Counted from the first letter of the stretch, positions 29,373 to 38,655 are shown. The stretch: DNA of 64,000 nt from Helicobacter labetoulli (GCF_003670275.1 NZ_QXJF01000004.1:63791-127790); one strand, 5' to 3'. The notes: generated by a model not told the origin, from the sequence alone. Program-made: numbers and translations.

Positions 29373-31028
29373 CTAAAGGCGATTTTTAAGCTTATCGCCA
29401 AGTGTGATTTTTTCTTCCGAGTTAAAGGCTTTGAGCGTTTCTTTTTCTTTTTGTCGCTCAAGTCGCTTGATAGAAGCTCTCACTTTATTGTTTTCTTCAT
29501 CAATGTGAGCAATAACGCACTCCATCTCCTGTCCTGCAGAAATATCCTCTTTCTTAAGCGGATAAATATCATCATTACGGATAAGTGCTTCCATCTCATC
29601 AATCTTAACAAAAACACCAAAATCCTTTACATCAATAACCTTGCCAATGACAACATCATCAACCTTATGAGACTTTGCAAATTCTTTTGCAGGAGAGTGG
29701 TCTAAGAGCTTTTTGGATAGTGAGATACGCTCATTTTCTTGATCAATCTTAATGATTTTCACCTCAATCTCATCGCCAACCTTAAATTCATTTTTGCACT
29801 TAAGCTCTTTATCCCAAAACGCATCTTCATTATGAAGCAATCCATCAACGCCATCAAATTTTACAAATGCCCCAAAATCAGTAAGTGTAACTATCTTACC
29901 TTTGACAATTTCGCCCACTTGATGTGTTTTGGTAAATTGTGTGAAAGGCTTATCAAGTAGTCGTTTAAGAGAGACACGAAGTTTTTTATTTGTCGTATCA
30001 ATCTCAATAATCTCAACATCAATCTCTTGTCCTACGCTCAAATATTGCGAAGGGTGCTTAATATTCTTATTCCAAGAAATTTCAGAGATATGCAAGAATC
30101 CCTCAATATCATTACCCAAATCTACAAATGCTCCATACGTCTCAATATTACTCACCATAACCTTGATGGCATAGCCTACCTCAAGCTCTTTTTCTATCTC
30201 TTTCCAAGGGTCATCACCAAGTGCTTTCATAGAGAGAGAAAGTCTGCGTTTCTTCTCATCATAGCCTAGCACCTTAACAACAACCGCATCACCTTTCTTA
30301 AAATTCTTTGCTGGATTCACAGGTCCCTTATGACTAAGCTCTGTGTAATGCACCAAGCCTTCAATGCCACCAATATCAACAAAGATTCCAAAAGGAGCAA
30401 TTTTTGCCACCACACCATTTTGCACACCATCATTTTCAAGGAGCTTACTACTCATATTTTGACGATTTGCATCATCTAGCTCAAAAAATCTCTTGCGTGA
30501 AACCACAATAGAGTTATTCTCTTTATCTAGATTCACAATAGCTACCTTATAAGTCCTACCAATAGCCTTGTCATCTTCACGCACCGCAGAATCTCGGCGA
30601 GGCATAAACACATCTACGCCATCATATTCCAAGATAAAACCACCCTTATTCTTCTTAATCACCTTGGCTTCAATAATTTTATCCTTATAATCATCTGCTA
30701 GTTCTGCAATTTTCTCAACAATTTTGTGCATTTTCAATGCTTTCTTATAAGATGCACTTGGTCTGCCACCGCGTCCAGAAGTTACAAAAACTTCAATCTT
30801 ATCACCCTGTTTAAAGAGTAGATTCCCATTTTCATCTTGAATCTCACTTAATCTCAACGCAGCCTCTGATTTTTCATTAGGCACAGCCACCATAGCATAC
30901 TCATCATTTATCGCTACAATCTCTCCAGTCTGTATTGCTCCGCTAACAGCCCTACGCTCACTCGCCTCAAGCAAAGCTGCGAAATCTTCCTCATCGTTCA
31001 AGACTACATTATCCAAATTCACTAACAT
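29373..31028 (-). CDS. rpsA: 30S ribosomal protein S1
   Basis: S1 binds mRNA and helps unfold it for initiation on the 30S subunit. The 551-residue protein consists of six S1 (OB-fold) repeats; the central ones are clear, for example GVVAKIAPFGIFVDIGGIEG, MVSNIETYGAFVDLGNDIEG, GKIVTLTDFGAFVKFDGVDG and GKVIDVKDFGVFVKIDEMEA at about 85-residue intervals. The first repeats are degenerate, as usual for domains 1-2, which contact the ribosome. It has its own promoter (31065-31073) downstream of ispH. Confidence 0.96.
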   Translation of the reverse strand: MLVNLDNVVLNDEEDFAALLEASERRAVSGAIQTGEIVAINDEYAMVAVPNEKSEAALRLSEIQDENGNLLFKQGDKIEVFVTSGRGGRPSASYKKALKMHKIVEKIAELADDYKDKIIEAKVIKKNKGGFILEYDGVDVFMPRRDSAVREDDKAIGRTYKVAIVNLDKENNSIVVSRKRFFELDDANRQNMSSKLLENDGVQNGVVAKIAPFGIFVDIGGIEGLVHYTELSHKGPVNPAKNFKKGDAVVVKVLGYDEKKRRLSLSMKALGDDPWKEIEKELEVGYAIKVMVSNIETYGAFVDLGNDIEGFLHISEISWNKNIKHPSQYLSVGQEIDVEIIEIDTTNKKLRVSLKRLLDKPFTQFTKTHQVGEIVKGKIVTLTDFGAFVKFDGVDGLLHNEDAFWDKELKCKNEFKVGDEIEVKIIKIDQENERISLSKKLLDHSPAKEFAKSHKVDDVVIGKVIDVKDFGVFVKIDEMEALIRNDDIYPLKKEDISAGQEMECVIAHIDEENNKVRASIKRLERQKEKETLKAFNSEEKITLGDKLKNRL

Positions 31029-31064
31029 TGACGCCCTTTACCTCTTTAAAATTAAAATTCGCTT

Positions 31065-31073
31065 ATTCTACCA
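31065..31073 (-). promoter_or_regulatory. Extended -10 promoter for rpsA
   Basis: TGGTAGAAT on the minus strand is a TGN-TAGAAT extended -10 element, 37 bp before the rpsA ATG, in the 94-bp gap after ispH. Confidence 0.5.
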
Positions 31074-31122
31074 AAGCAAACCTTGCCATAGCTTAAGAAT
31101 AGCATTGTGTATCAAAAGATTC

Positions 31123-31944
31123 TTAAATTTGTTCTATTTTTGCCACAACATTTTGAATAATCCAATCCGGAGTGGAAGCCCCAGCTGTAACTCCACATAA
31201 ATTCTTATTTGCAAACCATTCTTCTTGCAGCTCCTTTTCATCTTCTACTAAATAGCTATCTTTGCAGTATTTTTGTGCGATTTTTAAAAGCTGCTTTGTG
31301 TTTGAGGAGTTTTTCCCACCAACAACAATCATCACATCTACTTCCCTACTTAGCGCATCAACCGCGGATTGATTATCAAAAGTCGCATTGCAAATAGTAT
31401 TAAACACACGACATTCATTCACGCGTGAAGCCAAAAATGCCGCAATCTCTCCAAAAAGCTTAGGCTGTTTTGTTGTTTGAGACACAAGGGCGACTTTTTT
31501 CTTAAACTTCACATGTTCTAGCTCCTCCACATTTCCCACAATCAACACATCTTCACCATAGCTTGCCACGCCCATTACCTCCGGGTGGTTACTATCGCCA
31601 AAAATCACAATTTGATAGCCCTCATTTGACATTTTTTCTACAATATTTTGTGGCTTTGTTACAAAAGGGCAAGTTGCATCAACGATATGAATCTTTTGAT
31701 TTTGTAATGTCTGCAAATCACTCTTTGTAATTCCGTGTGTGCGGACAATCACACTTTGAAACTTTTGAGCTTGACTAAGGCTTTCGCTTAAGTTCACATC
31801 AAAATCCCTCTGCAAACGCTCAATTTCCTTTGCATTGTGGATAAGCGGACCAAAAGTTGTGGCGTGTTTATTTTTTTCAGCAATATCAATCGCTCTTTTC
31901 ACGCCAAAGCAGAATCCATATTTTTTTGCAAGTTTTACTTCCAT
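31123..31944 (-). CDS. ispH: 4-hydroxy-3-methylbut-2-enyl diphosphate reductase IspH
   Basis: Last enzyme of the MEP isoprenoid pathway, making IPP and DMAPP, with a [4Fe-4S] cluster. The three cluster cysteines are visible: Cys12 (KKYGFCFGVKRAI), DATCPFVTKPQ near residue 93 and FNTICNATFDNQ near residue 188. The substrate-binding histidines THGITK and SNHPEVMGVASYG are also present. Length 273, normal. The start shares its A with the aroA stop (TAATG), so translation is coupled; the order ispH next to aroA and rpsA matches Helicobacter. Confidence 0.96.
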   Translation of the reverse strand: MEVKLAKKYGFCFGVKRAIDIAEKNKHATTFGPLIHNAKEIERLQRDFDVNLSESLSQAQKFQSVIVRTHGITKSDLQTLQNQKIHIVDATCPFVTKPQNIVEKMSNEGYQIVIFGDSNHPEVMGVASYGEDVLIVGNVEELEHVKFKKKVALVSQTTKQPKLFGEIAAFLASRVNECRVFNTICNATFDNQSAVDALSREVDVMIVVGGKNSSNTKQLLKIAQKYCKDSYLVEDEKELQEEWFANKNLCGVTAGASTPDWIIQNVVAKIEQI

Positions 31945-33257
31945 TATATATTCTCCACATCAGTAATTTGTGCCAAAAGCTCTAAAAAGTTTGGAAACGA
32001 CACATCAATACACTCACTATTCTCAATCTCTCCGCCACACACAAGCTGGGCAATAGCAAAACTCATTGCAATACGATGATCACCAAAAGAGCTAACCCTT
32101 GCTCTTTTTAGCTCTCCGCCACACACACTAAAGCCATCTTCAAACTCCTCACACTCTATCCCCATAGCACGCAAATTTGTAATGGTAGCTAGGATTCTAT
32201 CACTCTCTTTTACCCTTAGCTCTTTTGCATTTCGCACTTCACTGCGTCCTTTAGCTAAAGCAAAACACACCCCAAGTGCTGGAAGCTCATCAATAAGCCA
32301 CGCGATATTTTTATCCACTTTTACCGCTTTTAGTTGCCCACCTTGCACCTCTATATCCCCAATCTCCTCATAAAGTGAGCTTTTTACATTATATGTTACC
32401 TTAGCCCCCATAGATTCTAGAATCTTAAAAGCCTCAATACGCGTTTTATTTAATAATACATTTTTTAAAACCACTCTTGATTCTAGCACACACGCCCCAA
32501 GAGCAAAGAAAAATGCACTTGAAGGATCAGCTGGAACTTCAAGCTTAAAAGATTCTAATTTTTTACAAGAGCCTTCAAACTCCACTTCATAGCCGCTTTG
32601 CCCGTTTTGCCCACTTTGAATCTCACGCCCTTGTATTTTGACACCCATACCTTTGAGCATTTTCTCCGTATGATCTCGGCTCAAAAATGGCTCATAGAAT
32701 CTACTTTTACCCTCTGTATGTAGTCCTGCTAAAATCATCGCACTTTTAACTTGTGCTGAAGCAATCTTGCTTTGATAGGTAAAGCTCTTAAGTCTCGCTC
32801 CTTGTATGCTTAGTGGAGCATACCTATTCCCATCTCTCCCCCTAATATCCGCCCCAATGGCACTCAAAGGCTCAATGATTCTCCCCATAGGACGCACATT
32901 CAAATACTCATCACCACTTAAGACAAAATGTCCATTTATCCCGCTCAAAAGTCCAGCATACAGACGCATTCCCGTCCCTGCATTACCACAATCAAGCACT
33001 TCTCTTGGCTCTTGTATGCCATCTTTTGGTGGAATAAGATAGAGACTTTCACCCCTTTTTTCCACTACAAGCCCAAGATTCTTAGCAATCTGCAAAGTAT
33101 GCAGTGTATCCTCACCTTCTAAAAATCCCTTCATCTCGCAAGGTGCATTTGCCAAAAGAGCAAACATCGCCCCACGATGAGAGATTGACTTATCCGTGGC
33201 AATCTTATCAAGCTCTAGTTCAAATCTCTTTGCCGCTGCAATTTTTGTAATACGCAT
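31944..33257 (-). CDS. aroA: 3-phosphoshikimate 1-carboxyvinyltransferase (EPSP synthase)
   Basis: Shikimate-pathway enzyme transferring enolpyruvate from PEP to shikimate-3-phosphate. Signatures: DKSISHRGAMFALLANAP near residues 22-39 (Lys and Ser substrate contacts), LDCGNAGTGMRLYAGLL near 88-104, the SAQVKSAMILAGL patch, and the C-terminal RVKESDRILATITNLRAMG and FGDHRIAMSFAIAQL. The first motif and GNAGTGMR suggest a class II-like variant of Campylobacterota. Length 437, normal. Coupled to ispH downstream. Confidence 0.95.
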   Translation of the reverse strand: MRITKIAAAKRFELELDKIATDKSISHRGAMFALLANAPCEMKGFLEGEDTLHTLQIAKNLGLVVEKRGESLYLIPPKDGIQEPREVLDCGNAGTGMRLYAGLLSGINGHFVLSGDEYLNVRPMGRIIEPLSAIGADIRGRDGNRYAPLSIQGARLKSFTYQSKIASAQVKSAMILAGLHTEGKSRFYEPFLSRDHTEKMLKGMGVKIQGREIQSGQNGQSGYEVEFEGSCKKLESFKLEVPADPSSAFFFALGACVLESRVVLKNVLLNKTRIEAFKILESMGAKVTYNVKSSLYEEIGDIEVQGGQLKAVKVDKNIAWLIDELPALGVCFALAKGRSEVRNAKELRVKESDRILATITNLRAMGIECEEFEDGFSVCGGELKRARVSSFGDHRIAMSFAIAQLVCGGEIENSECIDVSFPNFLELLAQITDVENI

Positions 33258-33298
33258 ATTCTCCCCTTAAGATTCTATCTCTCGCATAAAGCCACGCA

Positions 33299-34660
33299 CT
33301 AGCACACGCTTGAAAGCGTTTTTGCTAATCCACCAAGCGAGGTTTCCTTGTATTTGCGATTCATATCTTTGCCTGTTTGATACATTGTAGAGATAATCTC
33401 ATCAAGTCCAACAATAGGCTTAGAAGTCCTGCTCATCGCAATCCGCACCGCACTAATAGCCTTAATCGCCCCAAAGGCATTGCGTTCAATACAAGGCACT
33501 TGCACAAGCCCACCCACAGGATCACAAGTTAATCCCAAATGATGCTCCATTGCAATTTCTGCGGCATTACACGCCTTATTTGCATCTGCTCCAAGGGTTG
33601 TTGCCATAGCGGCTGCTGCCATAGAGCTAGCCGAGCCAATCTCCGCTTGACACCCAGCTTCCGCACCGCTAATTGACGCATTCCTTTTATACAATGAGCC
33701 AATCAGCATTGCGGAAAGCAAAAAATCTTCAATCAATTTGTCATTAAAGCCTATGGTATGATTTTTAAGATATAAAATGACAGCAGGTATCACCGCACAA
33801 GCCCCATTTGTCGGTGCGGTAACAACCTTGCCCCCCGCAGCATTCTCTTCAGCAATAGCAATAGCATACAATGAAACATAATCAATAATCCCAAAAGGAT
33901 CGGTCGTTGGTTTTAATCGCTCACTTAGCCCCTTTGCCCTGCGGTGCAAGTGCATTTTGCCCGGCAATTCTAAACTTTGTGGATTACACCCACGATGATA
34001 AGAATCTTCCATCACCCCCCAAATCTCTTGACAATAGCGTGAGATATGCTCCTGTGTGTGAAACTGCAACTCATACTCTAGCGATATTTGAGCAAGATTC
34101 TTCTTTTTCTTTTCACACAGCTCTAATAAATGTGAAGCATTATCAATCTGCAAGGCAATCTTGCACTCCTGCCCCTTGACACCTTGCATTTGCTTTTCTA
34201 GCTCCTCTTGTGTAGCAACAAATCCACCTCCCGTGGAGTAATACACTTGAGCTTCTACAATCTTGTCATTTTCATCAAACGCAGTGATTTTTAGGGCGTT
34301 TTCGTGCAGCGGCAAAAACTCTTGTGAAAAAACCAAATCCTTTCCATACACAAACCTTATCTGCTTTTTTCCACATAGACTTAGAATCTGCTTTTCTAAG
34401 CAATCATTTATCACCTTGTGTTGAGAATCTGCTGTGATATTTTGTGCTTTGAGATTACTTAACCCCCAAAGGATAGCCTTATCACTCAAATGCCCCTTAC
34501 CTGTCAATGACAAAGAGCCATAGAGAATAATCTCTACTCTACTCACAGGTTCTATTTTAGAATCCACAAGCTCACAAAATAGATTTCCAGCCAACATTGG
34601 ACCAAGCGTGTGAGAGCTTGAAGGACCTACACCGATTTTAAAAATACTAAGATTGCTCAT
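33299..34660 (-). CDS. sdaA: L-serine dehydratase
   Basis: Iron-sulphur L-serine ammonia-lyase that makes pyruvate and ammonium from serine, a main carbon source for this group. The N-terminal motif [19 protein letters not shown], the cluster region [20 protein letters not shown], and [20 protein letters not shown] with two further cysteines are present. Beta and alpha domains are fused in one 453-residue chain. I use ATG 34660 because AAGGAG lies just 5 bp upstream; an in-frame ATG six codons earlier has no such site. It stands alone between aroA (41 bp) and flgS. Confidence 0.94.
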   Translation of the reverse strand: MSNLSIFKIGVGPSSSHTLGPMLAGNLFCELVDSKIEPVSRVEIILYGSLSLTGKGHLSDKAILWGLSNLKAQNITADSQHKVINDCLEKQILSLCGKKQIRFVYGKDLVFSQEFLPLHENALKITAFDENDKIVEAQVYYSTGGGFVATQEELEKQMQGVKGQECKIALQIDNASHLLELCEKKKKNLAQISLEYELQFHTQEHISRYCQEIWGVMEDSYHRGCNPQSLELPGKMHLHRRAKGLSERLKPTTDPFGIIDYVSLYAIAIAEENAAGGKVVTAPTNGACAVIPAVILYLKNHTIGFNDKLIEDFLLSAMLIGSLYKRNASISGAEAGCQAEIGSASSMAAAAMATTLGADANKACNAAEIAMEHHLGLTCDPVGGLVQVPCIERNAFGAIKAISAVRIAMSRTSKPIVGLDEIISTMYQTGKDMNRKYKETSLGGLAKTLSSVC

Positions 34661-34711
34661 TACCACTCCTTGTCTCATTGCTACATCTCACGCATTATAG
34701 CAATATAACTT

Positions 34712-35770
34712 CTAGTTTTTAGCAATCTTAACAAAAAAGGTTTTTTTTGTCTGTGAATCTTGTAACTCAATGCTTCCATTGTGTGCAGCCACTATTTGCT
34801 GACACAATGCCAAGCCAAGCCCATTACCTTTTAATTTTGTTGTCTTAAATGGCTCAAAAAGGATATTTTTATCATCAATTGCCACACCATTATCACTTAT
34901 GCTAAAGCACCAAAACTCACTCTCATCAATAAAGCCAATATTCACCTCTCCAGCTTGACACTCCCCCTCCTCAATAGCATCAATAGCATTTGAGAGAAAA
35001 TTTTGCAGCACAATGCTTAGTAAATCAAAATCCGCTAGAATCTCGCTAGTCTCTCCGCTACAAAGCTTAAAACTAAACTCAATAGGCTTTGAATAAGTAT
35101 AATACCCCACGCTATCATACAAATCAGATTCAAAATCAATAAGTGCGTGAATCTGCTTATTTGGATTCACACCTTTTGTAAAAAGCAAAGTCGCATTAAT
35201 AAGTCGCTCCACTCTCCACAAAGCCTTTTTCATCTCAAACACAAGCGACTTTACCTGCTCATCGCCCCTTTTAAGTAGGCCTGAAGTTAAAAGCGAAATT
35301 GAGCCAATTGGGTTGCGTATCTCGTGTGCTAAATGTGCGGAAACCTGCCCCATAGAAGCTAGTCGCTCTTGTCGCTTTTGGTTAGTTATATGTGTAGCAC
35401 TCATCACTTGTTTGTCATTTTTTCTATTATTTTGCAAAAGATAAAACTGCCCCTCAAACTCCACCTCGTGTTCGCCTTCTTGCAGATTAATAATGCTTGG
35501 TAGCATAGATTCTAGCTTATTGGCGTGCTCGTTTTGATAAAACACACTCTTATCAGCTTCCAGCACCCACACCGCCTGTGGGATAAGCTCTAAAACCCAC
35601 TCATACAAAGCTTTAAGTGCATTAAAATCGCTTTGAAGTTTTTTGAACTCTTGCTCCGTGCCATAGGTGCTTTGGATAAGTGTGGCTAAAGATTCAAGCA
35701 GGACACTTTTATCATCGCTGCTTAAGTGCTGTAAAATCTCTGGGCTTATGATATTATTTTGATTCTCCAT
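34712..35770 (-). CDS. flgS: Flagellar sensor histidine kinase FlgS
   Basis: Cytoplasmic kinase that phosphorylates FlgR in response to flagellar export-apparatus assembly. No membrane segments. A PAS-like region (about residues 50-130: LELIPQAVWVLEADKSVFYQ) is followed by the dimerisation helix with the phosphoacceptor His in SAHLAHEIRNPIGSISLL (residue about 148) and the ATPase domain: NFLSNAIDAIEEG (N box), SISDNGVAI (G1), GNGLGLALCQQIVAAHNG (G2). Length 352. It overlaps the rod-binding gene by 17 bp, in the same flgI-rod protein-flgS order as H. pylori. Confidence 0.93.
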   Translation of the reverse strand: MENQNNIISPEILQHLSSDDKSVLLESLATLIQSTYGTEQEFKKLQSDFNALKALYEWVLELIPQAVWVLEADKSVFYQNEHANKLESMLPSIINLQEGEHEVEFEGQFYLLQNNRKNDKQVMSATHITNQKRQERLASMGQVSAHLAHEIRNPIGSISLLTSGLLKRGDEQVKSLVFEMKKALWRVERLINATLLFTKGVNPNKQIHALIDFESDLYDSVGYYTYSKPIEFSFKLCSGETSEILADFDLLSIVLQNFLSNAIDAIEEGECQAGEVNIGFIDESEFWCFSISDNGVAIDDKNILFEPFKTTKLKGNGLGLALCQQIVAAHNGSIELQDSQTKKTFFVKIAKN

Positions 35771-36149
35771 AAGGATTCTTTACTCCATTGGTAAATTTTG
35801 CCATAGGCTTTGAATTTGCCTTGTCTTGATTTTGCTGCTCTTTAAGAAAGTTAAACAATAGCTCACTATATCCAAAACTCCCACTTAGCTCTTGGCTTAG
35901 GCTATCAATATACATTGAATGGTAAATATCACTCCCAGCCTGTTTGGGATAGAGTATATCATCATTTTTTATCGCTTGTTCTAACATAATCTTTAAAAGC
36001 AAAGATTCAAAGTTATCTGTCTGCTCTCTTAACTTTGCATCCTCTTTTTGCTCATCTAAACGCATTCTAGATTCTGCTTTAAGGCTAAGTTTATGAGAAT
36101 CTTGAGCTTTATTAAAATTCATTAATGCCATAGAAGTATCTACATTCAT
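35754..36149 (-). CDS. Flagellar rod-binding (FlgJ N-terminal-like) protein
   Basis: A 131-residue soluble protein whose central part (EQTDNFESLLLKIMLEQAIKN, about residues 41-61, and DIYHSMYIDSLSQELSGSFG) resembles the rod-binding domain of FlgJ. FlgJ helps cap and assemble the rod; this version lacks the C-terminal muramidase domain, as in other Campylobacterota. It sits 10 bp after flgI and overlaps flgS by 17 bp, so is made together with the P-ring protein and the kinase. Confidence 0.82.
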   Translation of the reverse strand: MNVDTSMALMNFNKAQDSHKLSLKAESRMRLDEQKEDAKLREQTDNFESLLLKIMLEQAIKNDDILYPKQAGSDIYHSMYIDSLSQELSGSFGYSELLFNFLKEQQNQDKANSKPMAKFTNGVKNPYGESK

Positions 36150-36159
36150 TTTACATTCC

Positions 36160-37197
36160 TTACATTACTTCAATATCTGCACGCAACGCACCAGATTTTT
36201 TAATATTTTCAAGAATGGAAATGATATTTTTAGGCGTTGCACCCATTTTTTGCAATGCCTTGACCACGCTTGAAACCGTGGGTTTTGTGCCATTTGCACT
36301 AGCGATTGTGCCTTGAGACTTACTCATTAAAATATCACCATCAAGCTTTGTCGCTTCTGGATCTTCTAAAATCTCATCAGAAATTTTAATCGTAATATCT
36401 CCGTGCGTTACCACCACAGGATCAATCCTAATGCCAACTCCAGCCACAATAGTGCCGGTTTTCTCATCTATAATGATTTTTTCCTTGCGTGAGTAGTCAA
36501 TCTCCACTTCCTCCACAAGTGCTAAAAATTCCACCATACTAAGATTTTCAGGCTTTTTAAGCTTAATAGTTCGTGCATCTACTGCCACAGCTATCGCATC
36601 AGAAAATACGCTATTAAGTGTTTGCTGAATCTTTATCGCATTTTGCAAATCCGAGCTTTTAAGACTTAAAGTTGCATTTTCTTGATTATAAAGATTGTAG
36701 TTTATCTCACGCTCCACACTTGCCCCACCTACGATTCTACCTGATAACGCACTCCCGCTCTCCCCCATTGTGATATTACCTTGAGCTAGGGCATAAATAT
36801 TACCATCAACCCCTGTAAGTGGTGTCATTACAAGTGTTCCACCATTTATGGACTTTGCATCGCCGATTGATGAGACTAAAATATCAAGCTTATCGCCCTG
36901 TCTTGCAAATGGAGGCAAAGAGGCAGTTACCATAACCGCAGCGACATTTTTAGACTTAATATCATTTGCTGAAAGCTTAACATTAACGCTTTCTAGCATA
37001 TTTGCAACACTCTGCATTGTGAATTTTGACCCACTCTTATCGCCCGTGCCATTAAGCCCTATCACAAGCCCATAGCCCACAAGGCTATTATCTCTAATGC
37101 CAACAATTTGAGCGATTTGACTAATTTTTTGCCCGTGTAGAGCCGAGATTCCAAACACAAGCCAAAAAGCTATAACGGCTAATTTCATCTTTCTCAT
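36160..37197 (-). CDS. flgI: Flagellar P-ring protein FlgI
   Basis: FlgI forms the periplasmic P ring around the rod. Signal peptide, about residues 1-22 (IAFWLVFGISALHG). Family motifs: IAQIVGIRDNSLVGYGLVIG, GLNGTGDKSGSKFT, NVAAVMVTASLPPFARQGD, VGGASVE and the C-terminal VVKALQKMGATPKNIISILE. At 345 residues it is normal. It is the first gene of flgI-rod protein-flgS and has a sigma-54-type promoter about 50 bp upstream. In related bacteria rod and ring genes belong to the sigma-54 class, activated by the FlgR encoded at 14440-15771. Confidence 0.95.
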   Translation of the reverse strand: MRKMKLAVIAFWLVFGISALHGQKISQIAQIVGIRDNSLVGYGLVIGLNGTGDKSGSKFTMQSVANMLESVNVKLSANDIKSKNVAAVMVTASLPPFARQGDKLDILVSSIGDAKSINGGTLVMTPLTGVDGNIYALAQGNITMGESGSALSGRIVGGASVEREINYNLYNQENATLSLKSSDLQNAIKIQQTLNSVFSDAIAVAVDARTIKLKKPENLSMVEFLALVEEVEIDYSRKEKIIIDEKTGTIVAGVGIRIDPVVVTHGDITIKISDEILEDPEATKLDGDILMSKSQGTIASANGTKPTVSSVVKALQKMGATPKNIISILENIKKSGALRADIEVM

Positions 37198-37245
37198 TTC
37201 GCGTCCTTGCTACTTAAGATTCTCTAACAACTTCGCATACTTCAA

Positions 37246-37262
37246 AGCAATTTGTATTCCTA
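37246..37262 (-). promoter_or_regulatory. Sigma-54 promoter of flgI, bracketed by an inverted repeat
   Basis: On the minus strand TAGGAATACAAATTGCTT has the invariant GG and GC of a -24/-12 promoter with exactly ten bases between (GG 37260-37259, GC 37248-37247) and the TTGCT half intact. The -12 element is about 50 bp from the flgI start. An 8-bp perfect inverted repeat, ACTTCGCA (37230-37237) and TGCGAAGT (37276-37283), brackets it. This promoter is the last chromosomal landmark before the mobile element. Confidence 0.55.
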
Positions 37263-37313
37263 GATTCTAAAAACCTGCGAAGTCCATCATTTGTTTGCAG
37301 TGTTTATGATTGT

Positions 37314-37907
37314 TTATTTGAATCTGCATTCACTTGTATATAATGTCTCAATCCAATAAAATACAACAATAAGATTGATCGAACCACTAGCACACTTGCC
37401 ACTTTTATTGTTCTTTCTACATTTAATTACCTCTTGACTTTCATTAACCAATCCCTTCCATTTGAGCTTGACTTTCTCATCAAAATTCATTGTAGCCATA
37501 AATGTAAGTACTTCAGTATGTGCTTTTGCCATACCAAACAATATTTTGGTGGAATACAACTCAATCTGCCCGCCCTTTCCTCCTTTCAAAAGCTCATTGA
37601 TAAGCTGCTCTGGAGACTTTGCTGGCTGTCCCGAATAAGCAGATTTAAATAAATCTGCGTTAGAATTAGCCTTGGTAGTTTCTCCTTTTGCCTCTGCCCT
37701 CCCTTCTTTGGCTAAAAGATTTTTTAACGCCTCAGTTTCTTTGTCTTTACCCTTCAATTCTCCTTTAGCTATCCACTCTGGTATATTTTTTCCTTGTGCA
37801 TCATTGCCATCTAAAAATCTATAAAAATCAGGACTCATTGTTTCTGGAATACCAAAAATATTAACAGCAAAAAGATACATTATCTCGCTCACATCTGTTC
37901 CGCGCAC
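37314..37907 (-). pseudogene. Gene fragment, possibly a central piece of traH
   Basis: A 197-codon frame that lacks a credible start: the GTG at 37907 has its Shine-Dalgarno-like AAGGAG only 2 bp away and the frame continues upstream (GFHNFQQGE) to a stop near 37930. The end (INLIVVFYWIETLYTSECRF) looks like read-through into unrelated DNA. The middle has a hydrophobic segment (SEIMYLFAVNIFG), a charged low-complexity stretch, and a late Cys pair (IKCRKNNKSGKC). The hydrophobic segment followed by a Cys pair, and the element context, suggest a central part of TraH, whose N-terminal part is truncated at 53.99 kb. Identification is tentative. Confidence 0.4.
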
Positions 37908-38005
37908 TTCTCCTTGTTGGAAATTGTGGAACCCCTAATGCGTATTGCTGAAGTGTTACAACCTTTTTGTGAATATCGTTGAAACAAGAGACCGAACCAT
38001 ATTCG

Positions 38006-38095
38006 TTAGTTGGGTGATTCACGATTAGTAAGCTTTGCTACTTCTTTGGCAGCTTTTAAAAAATCTTTATTTGCATTTTTAATTGTAATTGTCAT
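38006..38095 (-). CDS. Tiny ORF (29 residues), antitoxin-like start
   Basis: ATG 38095 follows AAGGAG with 7-bp spacing, a very good ribosome site, and reads MTITIKNANKDFLKAAKEVA then ends after nine more residues. The first residues resemble the beta-strand-then-helix opening of small antitoxins in Helicobacter, which are usually two to three times longer, so this is probably a truncated remnant. No toxin gene follows. It may be translated but I cannot assign a function. Confidence 0.35.
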   Translation of the reverse strand: MTITIKNANKDFLKAAKEVAKLTNRESPN

Positions 38096-38175
38096 TATGC
38101 CACTCCTTACGCTGAAAATATTATCGTGTATTCCAACACAACTTTGTCCATTTGAATCTGAATCATAGATTCTAT

Positions 38176-38181
38176 TATAAT
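38176..38181 (+). promoter_or_regulatory. Promoter -10 box for the orphan gene at 38221
   Basis: TATAAT on the plus strand, 39 bp before the ATG at 38221, followed by an AAAGGAG ribosome site. It indicates that the plus-strand orphan gene has its own transcription independent of the transfer operon. Confidence 0.45.
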
Positions 38182-38220
38182 CTCCCTAAATAAATCTAAA
38201 AATATAGAAAGGAGTTTATT

Positions 38221-38655
38221 ATGGGTTTTGGAGATTTTGCAATGGGATACCTAGTAGGACAAAGTTTTAGTGGTCCAAATCATATTCCAGATGGCAGCGC
38301 ACCTTATAGTGAATGGAGTAGCCAAGCTAAAAAGGATTGGGACAAGAAGTGTGATGAAGTATATTGGGAGGCTTGGGATAGGGCTTTTAAGGAAAAAGTG
38401 ATTGAGAGGTTGAGGAATCACGAGGAGGGAGCTATCTTTTACACATCCATTTATCCAAATATGACACAAGATGAACAAGCAGACCTTATTGAGAGGGGAG
38501 AATGGAAGATTGTAGCTCCTACACAAGGAGCAGGAAATCTTTCTATAATTTGGGCTAATGAAAATAGGAAAGAAGCAAAAGATCCAAAATATTTAGAAAA
38601 ACTTGCGGAGTGTTCAGCAAATATTAAAAATCACGGGTATAGGATTATTAACTAA
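38221..38655 (+). CDS. Orphan cargo gene of unknown function
   Basis: A complete 144-residue gene with a good ribosome site (AAAGGAG, 7 bp) and a TATAAT box upstream, on the strand opposite to the integrase. The N-terminus is Gly-rich and weakly hydrophobic (MGFGDFAMGYLVGQSF), then the protein is strongly charged with many Trp, Glu and Lys residues (SEWSSQAKKDWDKKCDEVYW; WEAWDRAFKEKVIERL). No signal peptide, membrane helix or motif that I recognise. It lies among gene fragments, yet is itself intact, which suggests selection. Its last codons overlap the stop of the fragment on the other strand by 8 bp. Confidence 0.6.
   Translation: MGFGDFAMGYLVGQSFSGPNHIPDGSAPYSEWSSQAKKDWDKKCDEVYWEAWDRAFKEKVIERLRNHEEGAIFYTSIYPNMTQDEQADLIERGEWKIVAPTQGAGNLSIIWANENRKEAKDPKYLEKLAECSANIKNHGYRIIN

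Noticed and set aside
37230-37283. Rho-independent terminator at the ACTTCGCA/TGCGAAGT repeat
   Set aside because: The loop of 38 bp is too long and there is no T-run behind either arm; the repeat brackets a promoter instead.
37314-37907. Intact gene starting at GTG 37907
   Set aside because: The ribosome-like AAGGAG is only 2 bp from the GTG, the frame continues upstream, and the last 25 residues look like read-through.
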